Below are positions 11,010 through 21,557 of a stretch of 64,000 bases of DNA, in pieces. The notes under the pieces were generated by a model that had not been told where the DNA came from, did not search any database, and was given only the letters and a program-made list of their open reading frames with translations. The first letter of the stretch is position 1. Each line of letters starts with the position of its first letter. Position numbers and translations under genes: made by a program. This DNA is from Lyophyllum atratum (Eukaryota > Basidiomycota > Agaricomycetes > Agaricales > Lyophyllaceae), in assembly GCA_014905825.1 (NCBI GenBank), contig JACGCN010000024.1, positions 682,001 through 746,000 of the forward strand, written 5' to 3'.

Positions 11010-14000
11010 ATGGACAACCCCAACGTGCCGGCATTCGACTACGAGACATCAGGCAACCATGATGTGCTCGACCAACAGGAGCTTCTGCCATTTGCGGCGG
11101 AAGCAACCACCACACCAGGACGACCTCCGCGAGAAGAGTCGGGTAGCGCTCAAGTCGTACCCAGGAACTCACCCGAATGGAGAAGACAACGACAGGGCAC
11201 GAAGCCTGTGGGTCAACGGGCCGACGACGTGGCTCAGGGCTCGAGAGGCGAGAGCAGCCGGCGGCCGACTCAGGACAAAGGAAAACACAGGGAGCGTGCC
11301 ACTCTTGGACGGACTTACATAGCTAAGGAGGGTCAAACTACGGATCCCTGGACGCCGTATAATCTACAACCGATATCCGATGCCTTTGAAGGATTTGGAT
11401 TAACCGGGGATGCACGACAAAGTGATCCCGATAATATATCCGACAGCGACGAATTCGAGCCGGAAGTCCACGCCCAAAATTCGATTAGGTATCGCCTGAA
11501 ATTATTCTGGGATACCAAGGACATTAAGAGTGTCTACCGGCAATCTCGATTAGAAATGCGCGCGGACTCAGTAGTGCATCCAGTATATGGAGACACTCGA
11601 GACACGGCGACGAACGCCGACAATTTCCTCGAACGATATATACCGGCGTTAGAAATTGTAGTTACCCAGTATCGGGAGAAACACCCTAAGGGTTCTCCGA
11701 TGTCCAATACATCATCCGTTGTCAAAACTGTTGTACCAGCAGCAAGACCGAAGAGTGCGCGACCAGCGCGAGTAGAACCGAAGACACCGCAGTCAATCGC
11801 TGCGGAATATAACCAGCCCGTGGATAACGCAGCGCATGGCGTATCAGGACTATACCAAGCTCAACAGCGTAGTGAATCAAGTGAGGACTACCAACGCCGG
11901 ATGAATGCAGTGGCACGAGAGCGTCGAGCGCGCGAGGGCACACTGCCCCTACCTACGTTCGAACGAGCTGACGAGTCGAAACCATCGACCAGTCAGTCGT
12001 CAGTACAAGTCGTGCCTATCAAGCAGGAACCAGCGGCGAGCATCGATCTCAGGGAAACGCCACGGGCGATACAGATTCCAAGAGATCGAGAACGCGTATC
12101 GCGCGTACCACGCGCGCAGCAATGGAACGACCGCGTGAGCTACCAGAAAATGAGGAACGAAGACCTGCGACATAGCAGGTTCTCCAACTACGAAGACCAA
12201 GGCGTCGTGTTCATAGGACGCGTACCAGTTGAAGAAGAAGAAGCGAGGCAGTGGGCCTCTCAAGGTCCGGGATCGATTCCCGACGAGCAACCGCACCAGG
12301 AACCTCAAGGAACACCAGTAGCTCCAAGGCGGCACCGCGTGCGCATAGACGACGCACAGCCAATGGCTCAAGAGCCGCGAGAACCGCGAGAACCCTCTCG
12401 AGCGTTCTCAATGCCACCCCCTCAACGGCGCAGTCAATCTGTCGCAGATGGGATACAAGCCGCTGGCCTACAATACCAGCAACGGATGCATGAGCGGCTG
12501 CATGACTTGATTCATGAGCGGCTCTCAGTACGGTTGTCACTGCCCGATGGGATGAAACCGCGTCGAGCAGATGCCAAGTCCGTCGGTTCCTATACTGGGG
12601 GATCGAAGCTGTCCGACCTTGAAGAATGGCTAATGAACCTAGTCGTTCTGATGGCTGTTAGTCAATGTGGAGGACCCGACCGCGACCAGGAACGAATGCT
12701 TATAGTAGCTGAATTCTTGGATGGCGAAGCCAAGCGATGGTATAACCGACATGTTATAAGCATCCATCGCGAACAGTCAAAATGGACGTTCGAGGATGTT
12801 ATAATGGGCCTCTACGATCGGTTTGTACAACCGTCGACAATGCAAGACGCACGCGATCTATTCAACTCGGTGCAATACTCAGCGAAGAAAGGCATACAAG
12901 GCCTACACGACGACTTGGTGTACCATGCTCATAACATGGCTACCAAAACTAGCGAGTGGACGTTCCTGGACAAATTTGTCAGGGCGTTACCTACGGATAT
13001 GCGGGACTTCTTAATTAAAGAAGGACTTAATCCCGAAATCAATACAGCTGCGGAATTCTTGTCATTGGGATTGGCGTACGAAAACGCGGCCAAAACGAAT
13101 GAATACTACGAGCGAACCGCAAATACCAGCAAGGTAACGACGACAGGAGTGCGAAAATCACACGACACTCGTGGAGGGCATGCTCTACAACGAGATGCTT
13201 CCAAACCCATTCAAGCACGAAAAGTGTATTTAAAACCATACAACCCAAATAATAGAAGACCATACAACGGTAGATCGGATTCAAGAGATGTGGCCAAAGC
13301 GGCACCTCAGAATAATCGGCCTCGGTTTGATCGAGATAGGAAGGACTTTAAGTCTTCACCAAGACCGGATGCGCCAGCCAATAAACCTGCTATGGGTAAC
13401 GCATCGAAGGATATCAGTTGCTTCAACTGCGGGGGACCACATATGATCCGAGACTGCACTCAACCCCGCAAGCCTCAAAAGGCGTACATCCGTGCCGCGC
13501 ACACAGCGGCACCTGAGGATGGAGAAGATGCGGATGACGAAGACGTGCTGGACGCAGAGCAAACCGACACCGGTGACGAGCTGCCGGAATCGGAGCACGA
13601 TGACGAAGAATTACTCGAAATCGAAGTCTATGATAACGACTACTACACTCGGGAATCCGATACCGAACGGATGCAGGCGATGACTGAGGTTCCTGATGAT
13701 AATGATCAGGAAGAGGAGCCTCTCGCGACACGCAAAGTACACCTGAGGGCAGGGAAGGACAAGATCCAACGCCCGGTGTATCCCAAGGAAGCCAAGGAGT
13801 GCCTGGCCACATATATAAATGTCGGCGGGTATGACGCTTGGGCGTTATGGGACTCAGGGAGCACCACATCAGGGCTCACCCCTGCGTTTGCGCAGGTCGC
13901 CGACATCAAGGTCAACCCCTTGGACAAGCCATTAATACTGCAGCTCGGTACTAAGGGTAGCCGAGCCACAGTAAATCACGGAACGAACATTCGAACGAGA

Positions 14001-14222
14001 ATGCCGGGATTCGATGGTCAAGTCTATTTAGACTTGGCTAACTTCGACCGCTATGACGTTATATTGGGGACACCATTCATGCGTGCCAATAATGTGGTCT
14101 TGGACTTCGATAATGGACAAGTCATTGTCAATGGAGTCGCTACTACCGCAGAACGAGTGCAGGCCGACGATACCGATGGGCGCCTCCGTCGCCATCGGTC
14201 AATCGAGAAACGAAAAGAGTGA
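11010..14222 (+). CDS. gag: Gag-protease polyprotein of gypsy element
   Basis: 1,070 residues starting at ATG 11010. The N-terminal 500 residues are polar, with charged and proline-rich stretches. A retrotransposon Gag capsid domain lies at about residues 510-720 (LEEWLMNLV, FLDGEAKRWYNRH, LYDRFVQP). A CCHC zinc knuckle (CFNCGGPHMIRDC) starts near residue 804 and is followed by a very acidic linker. A retropepsin-like domain at about 930-1045 has the active-site motif DSG (Asp at about residue 948) and a second motif DVILGTPFM. The ORF ends in UGA at 14220-14222. The same frame stays open after the stop into pol, so a Gag-Pol product by stop readthrough is possible. Particle assembly and polyprotein cleavage are the expected roles. 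Confidence 0.93.
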   Translation: MDNPNVPAFDYETSGNHDVLDQQELLPFAAEATTTPGRPPREESGSAQVVPRNSPEWRRQRQGTKPVGQRADDVAQGSRGESSRRPTQDKGKHRERATLGRTYIAKEGQTTDPWTPYNLQPISDAFEGFGLTGDARQSDPDNISDSDEFEPEVHAQNSIRYRLKLFWDTKDIKSVYRQSRLEMRADSVVHPVYGDTRDTATNADNFLERYIPALEIVVTQYREKHPKGSPMSNTSSVVKTVVPAARPKSARPARVEPKTPQSIAAEYNQPVDNAAHGVSGLYQAQQRSESSEDYQRRMNAVARERRAREGTLPLPTFERADESKPSTSQSSVQVVPIKQEPAASIDLRETPRAIQIPRDRERVSRVPRAQQWNDRVSYQKMRNEDLRHSRFSNYEDQGVVFIGRVPVEEEEARQWASQGPGSIPDEQPHQEPQGTPVAPRRHRVRIDDAQPMAQEPREPREPSRAFSMPPPQRRSQSVADGIQAAGLQYQQRMHERLHDLIHERLSVRLSLPDGMKPRRADAKSVGSYTGGSKLSDLEEWLMNLVVLMAVSQCGGPDRDQERMLIVAEFLDGEAKRWYNRHVISIHREQSKWTFEDVIMGLYDRFVQPSTMQDARDLFNSVQYSAKKGIQGLHDDLVYHAHNMATKTSEWTFLDKFVRALPTDMRDFLIKEGLNPEINTAAEFLSLGLAYENAAKTNEYYERTANTSKVTTTGVRKSHDTRGGHALQRDASKPIQARKVYLKPYNPNNRRPYNGRSDSRDVAKAAPQNNRPRFDRDRKDFKSSPRPDAPANKPAMGNASKDISCFNCGGPHMIRDCTQPRKPQKAYIRAAHTAAPEDGEDADDEDVLDAEQTDTGDELPESEHDDEELLEIEVYDNDYYTRESDTERMQAMTEVPDDNDQEEEPLATRKVHLRAGKDKIQRPVYPKEAKECLATYINVGGYDAWALWDSGSTTSGLTPAFAQVADIKVNPLDKPLILQLGTKGSRATVNHGTNIRTRMPGFDGQVYLDLANFDRYDVILGTPFMRANNVVLDFDNGQVIVNGVATTAERVQADDTDGRLRRHRSIEKRKE
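14220..14222 (+). promoter_or_regulatory. in-frame UGA between gag and pol, readthrough-type context
   Basis: The codons around the stop are GAG TGA CTA CAT. After it, the gag frame remains open without any stop from 14223 to 18182, through the entire pol region, and has no in-frame ATG for about 300 bases. UGA followed by CUA is a known leaky context for translational readthrough. That pol is made by readthrough is an inference. Confidence 0.6.
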
Positions 14223-17200
14223 CTACATGGTCCCTCGCCTGTACATAGTAAACCTGGTAGAAAAGCTAGGGTCGAGAATTCAGAAGAACCGGATACCGAG
14301 GGCAGGGCTATTAACAGCCTGCCTCGAGATCATAATGCATTACTCCTATCCGAAGAAGAGTACCAGCGTACTCTGAAAGGGGGGGAAAGTGCACCGAAAC
14401 GACCTAAACGACCGCTACAAGATCAAAAAGCGCAGGAGGCGCCTCAAAAATCGAAAGATAAAAAACCGAAAGTGAAGGCGCATCTGAAGCGCAAGGAAAA
14501 ACCGAAAATAAATATATCAGAAGAACCGATGGAGGAACCAGCGGACTCGTCGACTACAGAATCACGCAGGCTATGGGATAGACCAATTCCAAAGCCGAAT
14601 GTCGAATGGATGATCGATCCCAGGATGCCACCAGAATGGAACGCTATGATAGCATCCATGGTGCAGGCCGATGGTCGATATGCCAGAATGCAAGGAGAAA
14701 TCTATAGGGATGCAAATCCTGATGAAATTTCCGAGCCAGTGGAATTCGGACATGCAGCAGCGATACAAAAGAGTGAAGCTCCAATGTATCGGCTCAACCC
14801 ACGAGACGAAGGCGACTTCAGCTTTGTCAAAGAACGTGTTCGTATGGGACAGAAGCCGTACAAATGTGTCGACGAAGACGAACTACGTGCCGCTAGAAGT
14901 CACAAAGGAAAAGGAAAAGCCATCGAGCGGCCACGAGTTCCGAACGAATTTCTTACACCAGAAGACTATCCTCGACTGCGTCAACAGTGGTATGACGAGT
15001 TCGAGGATATGGTGTGTGGAACGAAACAAGTACTGCCTCCATGGCGAGAAGTCAATCACGAAATCAACCTTATCGACGAAAACAAGCAATATCATTACCA
15101 TACCCCACGGTGCCCAATGTCTTTGCGCGAGGAATTTCACGCGAAAGTCAACCGATATGTGGAATCGGGCTGGTGGGAACCGAAGCAGGTCAAATCAGCA
15201 GCACCGTTAATGTGTATTCCAAAGAAGGATGGTTCATTGCGAACGCCCTTAGATGCACGGCAACGGAACGATAATACGGTCAAGGATGTAACTCCACTAC
15301 CTGATCAAGAAGTCATTCGAGAAGACGTCGCGAGAGCGAAAATACGATCGAAAATAGACTTAACGGATGCGTACGAACAAGTACGAATACTCGAACAAGA
15401 TATCCATAAGACTGCGTTCGCGACTATACTCGGAACGTATGTCAGTCATATCATGCAAATTGGAGACTGTAATGCACCCGCTACATTCCAACGACTTATG
15501 ACTGCAATCTTCCGCGAGGCCATCGGGAAGTTCATGCATGTATACTTGGACGACATATTCATCTATTCAGAGTCTATTGAAGAACATGAACAACATCTAC
15601 GAATAGTGTTCGAACGCCTACGGGAACAGTCGTTATACCTCAAATGGAAGAAATGCGAACTGTATGCAGATCGAGTGGATTGCCTGGGTCATATTATTGA
15701 TGATCAAGGAATTCACCCCGATGCTGATAAGTTGGCACGAATTCGGGAATGGCGAACGCCCAGAACATACAACGATATACAACGTTTTGTTGGACTAGTC
15801 AACTACTTGGCGAACTTTCTGCCAGACATCACGTCATATACTGGGCCACTTATGGCTATGACCGAGAACGGGTCACCTTTTTACTGGAGGCCGATTCATC
15901 AGAGATGCTTCGACATGATCAAACGCATCTGCTGTACGACCCCAATTCTCAAACCGATCGAGCCGAAGACAGGTGAACCAATATGGCTCATCTGTGACGC
16001 GTCGAAATCGGGAGTTGGCGCAATGTATGGCCAAGGACCAACATGGGCTCAGTGTCGACCAGCCGGATTCATGTCGAAGAAGTTCACGAATGCGCAACAT
16101 AACTACGCGGTACATGAACTCGAAACGCTAGCTATCCTGGAAGCCCTACTGAAGTGGGAGGATAAGCTAGTCGGTTATCGCATACATATCATCACGGATC
16201 ATAAGGCATTGGAGTTCTTTAAGACTCAAACCAATATGTCCTATCGACAGCGACGTTGGACGGACTATATGTCTCGCTTTGACTGTGACATTACATACGT
16301 CAAGGGCGAGCTTAATAAAGTCGCGGACTGCCTATCACGGTATTATGAAAGTGATACCAAAAACGACATCCATGAAGCATATGACTATGTACAAGCGGAT
16401 GTGCGTATTGATCCTACAGGCGAAGACTTGCCGCTACCTCGGTTTAAGGAGGTCGCGGAACGGGTTGTCGAACTACGAGCCATGCAGGAAGGCGAGCTAC
16501 GCAGAAGTCGTCGACTGCAAGAACAACAGGAAGACCGAGATGTCGAGGCGCAAGTCATGCGTGATGCAGCATCCAACGTGGCTCAAAAGTCACCCACTGA
16601 AAACGAGCAGGAGGCTCCCATCAATCGCGACGAAGACATCACTCTCGCTGACATCTTGGGAGGCGTGGGCAATACGCCACCTCCACCCGACGCAGCGGAT
16701 AGAGCGTTTCGACAACAGGTCGCTCAAAACTACATCAATGACAAAACATTCAAGTTAGTCCTAGAGACACCCGAAGAGTTTCATGCTTTCAAACTGAAAG
16801 ATGAGCTGCTCTGGACTACGAACTTTCGAGGACGCAAAGTACTATGTATCCCTCGAATTCCGGAGTTGATTACTTCAATCATGGATCAAGGTCATATCGT
16901 TCTAGGGCACTTTGGTGCCGAACGAACCCTCGAATACCTGAGACGATGGTATTGGTGGCCGTCGATCGTAAAGGACGTACAACAATTTTGCAAAACTTGC
17001 GAAATGTGTCAACGTACGAAGGTATCAAATCAGAAGCCAATGGGCAAATTGCATTCGCTACCAGTGCCAGTGAAGCCCTGGGATTCGATCGGTATGGACT
17101 TCATTGGCCCATTCCCCGAGTCGAAAGGATATAACTACCTATGGGTGGTTATATGCCGCATGACGAGTATGGTCCACTTGATACCCGTGCATACCACTAT

Positions 17201-18182
17201 GACGGCGTCCCAACTGTCTTGGGTGTACCTTAAAGAAGTGGTGAGGCTACATGGCCTACCAGGTTCGATCGTTAGCGATCGAGATTCCAAGTTTACATCA
17301 AAGTGGTGGCGTAGCTTGCATAAAATGCTCGGAGCCAAACTTTTAATGTCAACGTCGTTCCATCCGCAAACTGATGGTCAAACCGAGCGTGCTAATCGCA
17401 ACGTCGGTCAAATATTACGAGCAGCGGTAAGACCAGATCAGAAGGATTGGGTCGATCGGTTACCGATGACCGAGTTTGCAATAAATTCGAGTGTATCGGC
17501 TACGACGAACTTTGCGCCGTTCGAGCTGAACAGCGGATATATGCCATCGATGATCAAAGAAATCCGATCGGACGAGAATTGGACCAAGGGAGTTCGTGCC
17601 TATGCAGAACAGGCCCTGTTAAACCTCGCCGAAGCGCACGATTCAATTATCGACGCGCGTGTATTTCAAACCTACCATGCCAATAACAAACGATCAACAG
17701 AACCGGAAATCAAGACAGGGCAGCTGGTTTACTTGTCTACAAAGAATTTAAACCTGGCCAAAGGACGAGCACGGAAGCTGTGCCCTAAATACGTAGGACC
17801 TTATAAAGTCCTGGAAGCGAACCCGAAGACTTCGACATATACGCTGGAGTTGCCCATAGCTCTTCAGAGTCGTCGTATTCATAATGTATTTCATGTTGGT
17901 CTGTTGCGTCCTTACCATGGGAGCAAAGATGACATGTTTCCTAATCGATCTCAACCCGAACCGTACGATTTTGGTGCCCCTACGGACCAAGAGTGGTTCG
18001 TCGACGAAATACTAGGCCACAGGTGGACCGAAGATAATAAACTCGAGTACCAAGTCCGTTGGACCTTGGGTGATACTACATGGGAGCCAAGCAAGAATTG
18101 TACTAGACTGGCGGCCCTCGATCGATACCTGGAACTGCAGGGTGTGAAGATCCCTAGCAAACTCGCAAAGCACGCGCCTTAG
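14223..18182 (+). CDS. pol: Pol polyprotein (RT, RNase H, integrase, chromodomain)
   Basis: Open from the codon after the gag stop, in the gag frame. The first in-frame ATG is near 14529, so a separate start is possible but late. Order of domains: a basic linker; reverse transcriptase with CIPKKDGSLRTPLD and the catalytic YLDD at about 15543; RNase H (LICDASKSGVGAMYGQG); an HHCC zinc-binding domain (about 16890-17010) with CKTCEMC; the DDE integrase core with DFIGPF, SDRDSKF and DGQTERANR; a GPY/F-type segment (YVGPYKVL); and a chromodomain near the C-terminus (WFVDEILGHRW, YQVRWTLGDTTWEPS). The chromodomain marks it as a chromovirus; such domains steer integration to certain chromatin. No internal stops or shifts were seen. 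Confidence 0.93.
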   Translation, partial: LHGPSPVHSKPGRKARVENSEEPDTEGRAINSLPRDHNALLLSEEEYQRTLKGGESAPKRPKRPLQDQKAQEAPQKSKDKKPKVKAHLKRKEKPKINISEEPMEEPADSSTTESRRLWDRPIPKPNVEWMIDPRMPPEWNAMIASMVQADGRYARMQGEIYRDANPDEISEPVEFGHAAAIQKSEAPMYRLNPRDEGDFSFVKERVRMGQKPYKCVDEDELRAARSHKGKGKAIERPRVPNEFLTPEDYPRLRQQWYDEFEDMVCGTKQVLPPWREVNHEINLIDENKQYHYHTPRCPMSLREEFHAKVNRYVESGWWEPKQVKSAAPLMCIPKKDGSLRTPLDARQRNDNTVKDVTPLPDQEVIREDVARAKIRSKIDLTDAYEQVRILEQDIHKTAFATILGTYVSHIMQIGDCNAPATFQRLMTAIFREAIGKFMHVYLDDIFIYSESIEEHEQHLRIVFERLREQSLYLKWKKCELYADRVDCLGHIIDDQGIHPDADKLARIREWRTPRTYNDIQRFVGLVNYLANFLPDITSYTGPLMAMTENGSPFYWRPIHQRCFDMIKRICCTTPILKPIEPKTGEPIWLICDASKSGVGAMYGQGPTWAQCRPAGFMSKKFTNAQHNYAVHELETLAILEALLKWEDKLVGYRIHIITDHKALEFFKTQTNMSYRQRRWTDYMSRFDCDITYVKGELNKVADCLSRYYESDTKNDIHEAYDYVQADVRIDPTGEDLPLPRFKEVAERVVELRAMQEGELRRSRRLQEQQEDRDVEAQVMRDAASNVAQKSPTENEQEAPINRDEDITLADILGGVGNTPPPPDAADRAFRQQVAQNYINDKTFKLVLETPEEFHAFKLKDELLWTTNFRGRKVLCIPRIPELITSIMDQGHIVLGHFGAERTLEYLRRWYWWPSIVKDVQQFCKTCEMCQRTKVSNQKPMGKLHSLPVPVKPWDSIGMDFIGPFPESKGYNYLWVVICRMTSMVHLIPVHTTMTASQLSWVYLKEVVRLHGLPGSIVSDRDSKFTSKWWRSLHKMLGAKLLMSTSFHPQTDGQTERANRNVGQILRAAVRPDQKDWVDRLPMTEFAINSSVSATTNFAPFELNSGYMPSMIKEIRSDENWTKGVRAYAEQALLNLAEAHDSIIDARVFQTYHANNKRSTEPEIKTGQLVYLSTKNLNLAKGRARKLCPKYVGPYKVLEANPKTSTYTLELPIALQSRRIHNVFHVGLLRPYHGSKDDMFPNRSQPEPYDFGAPTDQEWFVDEILGHRWTEDNKLEYQVRWTLGDTTWEPSKNCTRLAALDRYLELQGVKIPSKLAKHAP

Positions 18183-18324
18183 ACGCGTCTCGCAAAGCCG
18201 ACGTGACATGATCATGTGATCGTGGCCTGGGAACATTCTCAAGTTACCATCAAATAATTTGGCAAGTCCTGCTGGCAACGGCTCCTGTCATTCGACACTA
18301 CCAACTACCGACGCGACAAGAACT

Positions 18325-21300
18325 ATGGACTCCAGCAACACCGTGCACAACAACAACGCGACATGGGGTGGTGAAAACCAGCCCCAGATTCAACATATGA
18401 CCTCGGGACCGAGCTCAAGTGGGGGAGAAGGACGCGCCAGCGCCCCTGAACACCCGCAACAAATGGTTCCCATGAGCATGGCCCCCCAAATGGGCATGGC
18501 TCCCTCGATGGGTATGGCCCCGCAAATGGGCATGCCCCCGCAACAAAACGTGTCGGGTCAACAATACCCGATGATGAACAACATGGGACAGCAGCCCTAC
18601 GCGATGCCGATGCCGATGATGGGTGGATACCCGGTCCAGCCCCACATGGCGTTTCAACAAATGCCTTATGCGGGACCGGGATCATTCCCACAAGGTCAGC
18701 AGGGGTACCCACCGCACTGGTACCCTCAAGTACCCGCCTATCAGCAGCCGCCGATATCGCGGCCGCAGGATCCCAACAGCATGGATGTGGACGGCGCGCG
18801 GCTCGATCACCAAGAACAGGCGCCGCCGCGAGTCCCAAGTCCCCCGGGACTAGGATCGCGGGGCCCAGCCGCCCCTCCACGACGAACGCGCGGTGATGAG
18901 CGACAGGAAGCCGCTCGCGAGAAAATTATACAGAGACTGGTAGTGCACGGCATCAAGCGTGACTACTGCGACTTTTTGGACGATGGGATGGCTCAACCGG
19001 TGCTAGCGCAATTGCTAGATGCACTGGAAGCGGCTATGGCCGAAGTAAAGCGTGGACGGGTTCGCGAAGAGGCAATGGCTGAGCAACTCAGCTTTGCCAA
19101 GAAGCGGCCGGCAATGGCGTCGCCAGATCGCGAAGAAGGATCGTCGCGACCTGCCAAGGTCCATCAGACCGACGCGCGCCGCGATGATCGTCGAGGGACC
19201 GACGAAACGTGGCACGACCAGCGTCACCGGGACCTATCACCACCACCACACTTCCGACCGATACGGCCTGTGGAACCTGAGACGCGACGAGAGGATCATC
19301 GCGAGGATCAGGGACCAAGGCGTATGGATCGCCGATTCGAGCGGTCGCCCTCACGCGAATACAGACGAGGCGCGTGGTCCCCAGAACGGGACTCACGGCG
19401 CCATGAGGATTATCGGCGCCCTGGTCCATCGAGGAGGGCTGACCGAGCCTCAGAATACGGACCGCGGTATGAGGACCGCTACCCCGAACGACCTGGCCGT
19501 GAAACCAGACCGCTCCCGCATCGAGGGTCTGAACGTAGCGGGCCATCGACATCTGTGTCTGTGCCACCATCGGACAGCATAGCATCGTTGCCCTCTGGGG
19601 ACGAGAGCCGGGTCAAAAACCCCGAGCGAAGAGGCAAGAAGGGAGAAGTAGTGAAGTTCTCACTTCCTGATCTTCCTGGGCCCCCGCCGGTGACCAATAT
19701 CCAACCGCCGACGCCGCCACCAATGGCTCGCATCGACGACGAGGATGATGGTCGATCCAGTGGAGAAGAATCGGATAAGCCGAAATCGGCTAAAAAGAAG
19801 AAAGGCCAGGAAACGCACAAGGAGAATATGGCGCGCCAGGCGGCCAATGAGCAAACTGGACGCATCCCCGATGAAGTGGGAGTCGTCTTCATTGACGGTC
19901 GCCACGAACGGAGCAACAGGTTCTGGGACATGTTGCACAACCCGTTCTACTGGTCGGCAATATCAAACCGCGTGTACACGTTGACAGCGGCTGTGGACGC
20001 CTCACGGCACGAGATGGAGACTGGTACCGCCTGGACGCTCCCTGTAGGACGACTCTACGCAGTCGTGCCTCGCGGGTTCCCAATGAACCCCAGGGAGGTC
20101 GATCAGCTCATTAAGTTGATCAAGGATACCAAAAGCAACCGCAACACGCGGGAAGACCGAGCGCAGGGATTCATGCTCCTGCAGGAATTTAGGAGAATCT
20201 GCCTATCGGTAGCTCCTCATCTGCGCGACAAGGCGATGATGAAGGGAGCCGAAGCGACTGAGGTCGCGGAAGTTCGTACTCCCTTCCGGGACAATGACCC
20301 TATCTGGCGTTGTCTCGGGGTCAAGCGACCCGGAAACGCCTTCGAGTATCGTCGGGATATACCATCCCGTGGGGCCGGACTACCACCAGTCGACCCCGAA
20401 AAATACCAGTTCGATATCAATCGCTGGGCGAAGCAGCTGGCCCATCATGGGCGCATTGGAACCGTGAACCAAACGGCCGGTGTCCCAATGGACAGGGCCT
20501 TCAGAGTTCATCTTCGTGGCGTATGGGGTTATCGGTTGGCAGATACGTTCTGCCCAACGGTATATGCCCAACGTGCGTGGTATATACGTGTTCTGGCGTG
20601 CATCGCAGCACGGCCCTTCTTCTACTCGGACGCGGTTGAAGAACACAACCGTACCAATCCCGACCGGCCTTTTGTGCCTATAGGCGGTCCGGACTTCGAG
20701 ATTCAACGGTTCAAGGTGGTCTTACCAGCGACCAAGGTCATCGAGGAGGATGTCATTCGACATCTAATCGATAGTGGATTCCCCATCGAATGGATGCACC
20801 ACATCTATACTTTCGGGCTACACTACCTCGACCACTACTATGCGGCCGGAGCTCCCTATGCTGAGCTGTTCCGCCGCGTAGATGATGAACGAGTGGAACG
20901 ATTGGAACGGCGAGGAGTACCTCCAGCCATGCCTCAGTACGACGGGTGGTATTACCCCACCGTCGACGATATCACCAGGATCCAGACTCTTATCGAGTCT
21001 GAAATGGACGCCGGACAAGCTGACTGCCGAATGAACTCGGAGTGGCTTGACGTGGGTAGTGACCCCCACTTCCACACATTGTCGGGACGACGTGTAGGAA
21101 ACTCACGCCCACCTGCCCCAAGACAGTCCCAACCACGCGCGCCGTCGTCGTCGCACGGCGGTATAGCATCCTCAACGGCCGGGCCAAGTGCCCCTTCGAC
21201 CTCGACCGCAGTCGGTGCATCGGAACTACCTGATGCTAAAACCCATGCGGATCCCATGTCGGCGCTCTCTGCGCCCTTATCGTCTGCAGCTGCATCAGCT

Positions 21301-21375
21301 AGCACTGGTCCGTCGGACAACAACCCCGACAACCAGGACATGGACATAAGGCCTGACAATAGTCAGGCAGCATGA
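18325..21375 (+). CDS. third ORF of gypsy element, function unknown
   Basis: About 1,016 residues from ATG 18325; the frame is open from 18259. It lies where env would be in a retrovirus, but shows no signal peptide or membrane helix, so it is not an envelope gene. The N-terminal 170 residues are rich in Met, Pro, Gln and Gly, with a short Met-Gly-Met-Ala-Pro type repeat near 18475-18540. Next come a helical segment (about 18900-19100), a long Arg/Asp/Glu/Ser-rich region, and an acidic-to-lysine switch. A globular region of about 400 residues from 19850 follows (FWDMLHNPFYWSAISNRVYT, PRGFPMNPREVDQL). The C-terminal tail is low-complexity Ser/Ala/Pro. I recall similar proteins as common hypothetical proteins in agaric genomes, probably from related elements. 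The product may bind nucleic acid; that is only inferred from composition. Confidence 0.8.
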   Translation: MDSSNTVHNNNATWGGENQPQIQHMTSGPSSSGGEGRASAPEHPQQMVPMSMAPQMGMAPSMGMAPQMGMPPQQNVSGQQYPMMNNMGQQPYAMPMPMMGGYPVQPHMAFQQMPYAGPGSFPQGQQGYPPHWYPQVPAYQQPPISRPQDPNSMDVDGARLDHQEQAPPRVPSPPGLGSRGPAAPPRRTRGDERQEAAREKIIQRLVVHGIKRDYCDFLDDGMAQPVLAQLLDALEAAMAEVKRGRVREEAMAEQLSFAKKRPAMASPDREEGSSRPAKVHQTDARRDDRRGTDETWHDQRHRDLSPPPHFRPIRPVEPETRREDHREDQGPRRMDRRFERSPSREYRRGAWSPERDSRRHEDYRRPGPSRRADRASEYGPRYEDRYPERPGRETRPLPHRGSERSGPSTSVSVPPSDSIASLPSGDESRVKNPERRGKKGEVVKFSLPDLPGPPPVTNIQPPTPPPMARIDDEDDGRSSGEESDKPKSAKKKKGQETHKENMARQAANEQTGRIPDEVGVVFIDGRHERSNRFWDMLHNPFYWSAISNRVYTLTAAVDASRHEMETGTAWTLPVGRLYAVVPRGFPMNPREVDQLIKLIKDTKSNRNTREDRAQGFMLLQEFRRICLSVAPHLRDKAMMKGAEATEVAEVRTPFRDNDPIWRCLGVKRPGNAFEYRRDIPSRGAGLPPVDPEKYQFDINRWAKQLAHHGRIGTVNQTAGVPMDRAFRVHLRGVWGYRLADTFCPTVYAQRAWYIRVLACIAARPFFYSDAVEEHNRTNPDRPFVPIGGPDFEIQRFKVVLPATKVIEEDVIRHLIDSGFPIEWMHHIYTFGLHYLDHYYAAGAPYAELFRRVDDERVERLERRGVPPAMPQYDGWYYPTVDDITRIQTLIESEMDAGQADCRMNSEWLDVGSDPHFHTLSGRRVGNSRPPAPRQSQPRAPSSSHGGIASSTAGPSAPSTSTAVGASELPDAKTHADPMSALSAPLSSAAASASTGPSDNNPDNQDMDIRPDNSQAA

Positions 21376-21557
21376 AGTACAGGCCGAGGCGCAAATCGCT
21401 ATAGTCATGGAATCATCATGACCCGCTGAGGAAAGTCTTGGGTCGTGCATCGAAAGATGACGACAATGAGCATCTGGAATGTTATGCACGGGCTACACCA
21501 TTGTAGCTGCATAAATTCCGGTGGACTTCGGTCCTTATCTATATTCACTAGTAGTGG

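Noticed and set aside
12000..12540. Minus-strand ORFs of 109-123 codons inside gag
   Set aside because: They mirror the gag frame and have no domain of their own.
18259..21375. ORF3 as an env gene
   Set aside because: No signal peptide, membrane helix or cleavage site; composition is soluble and charged.
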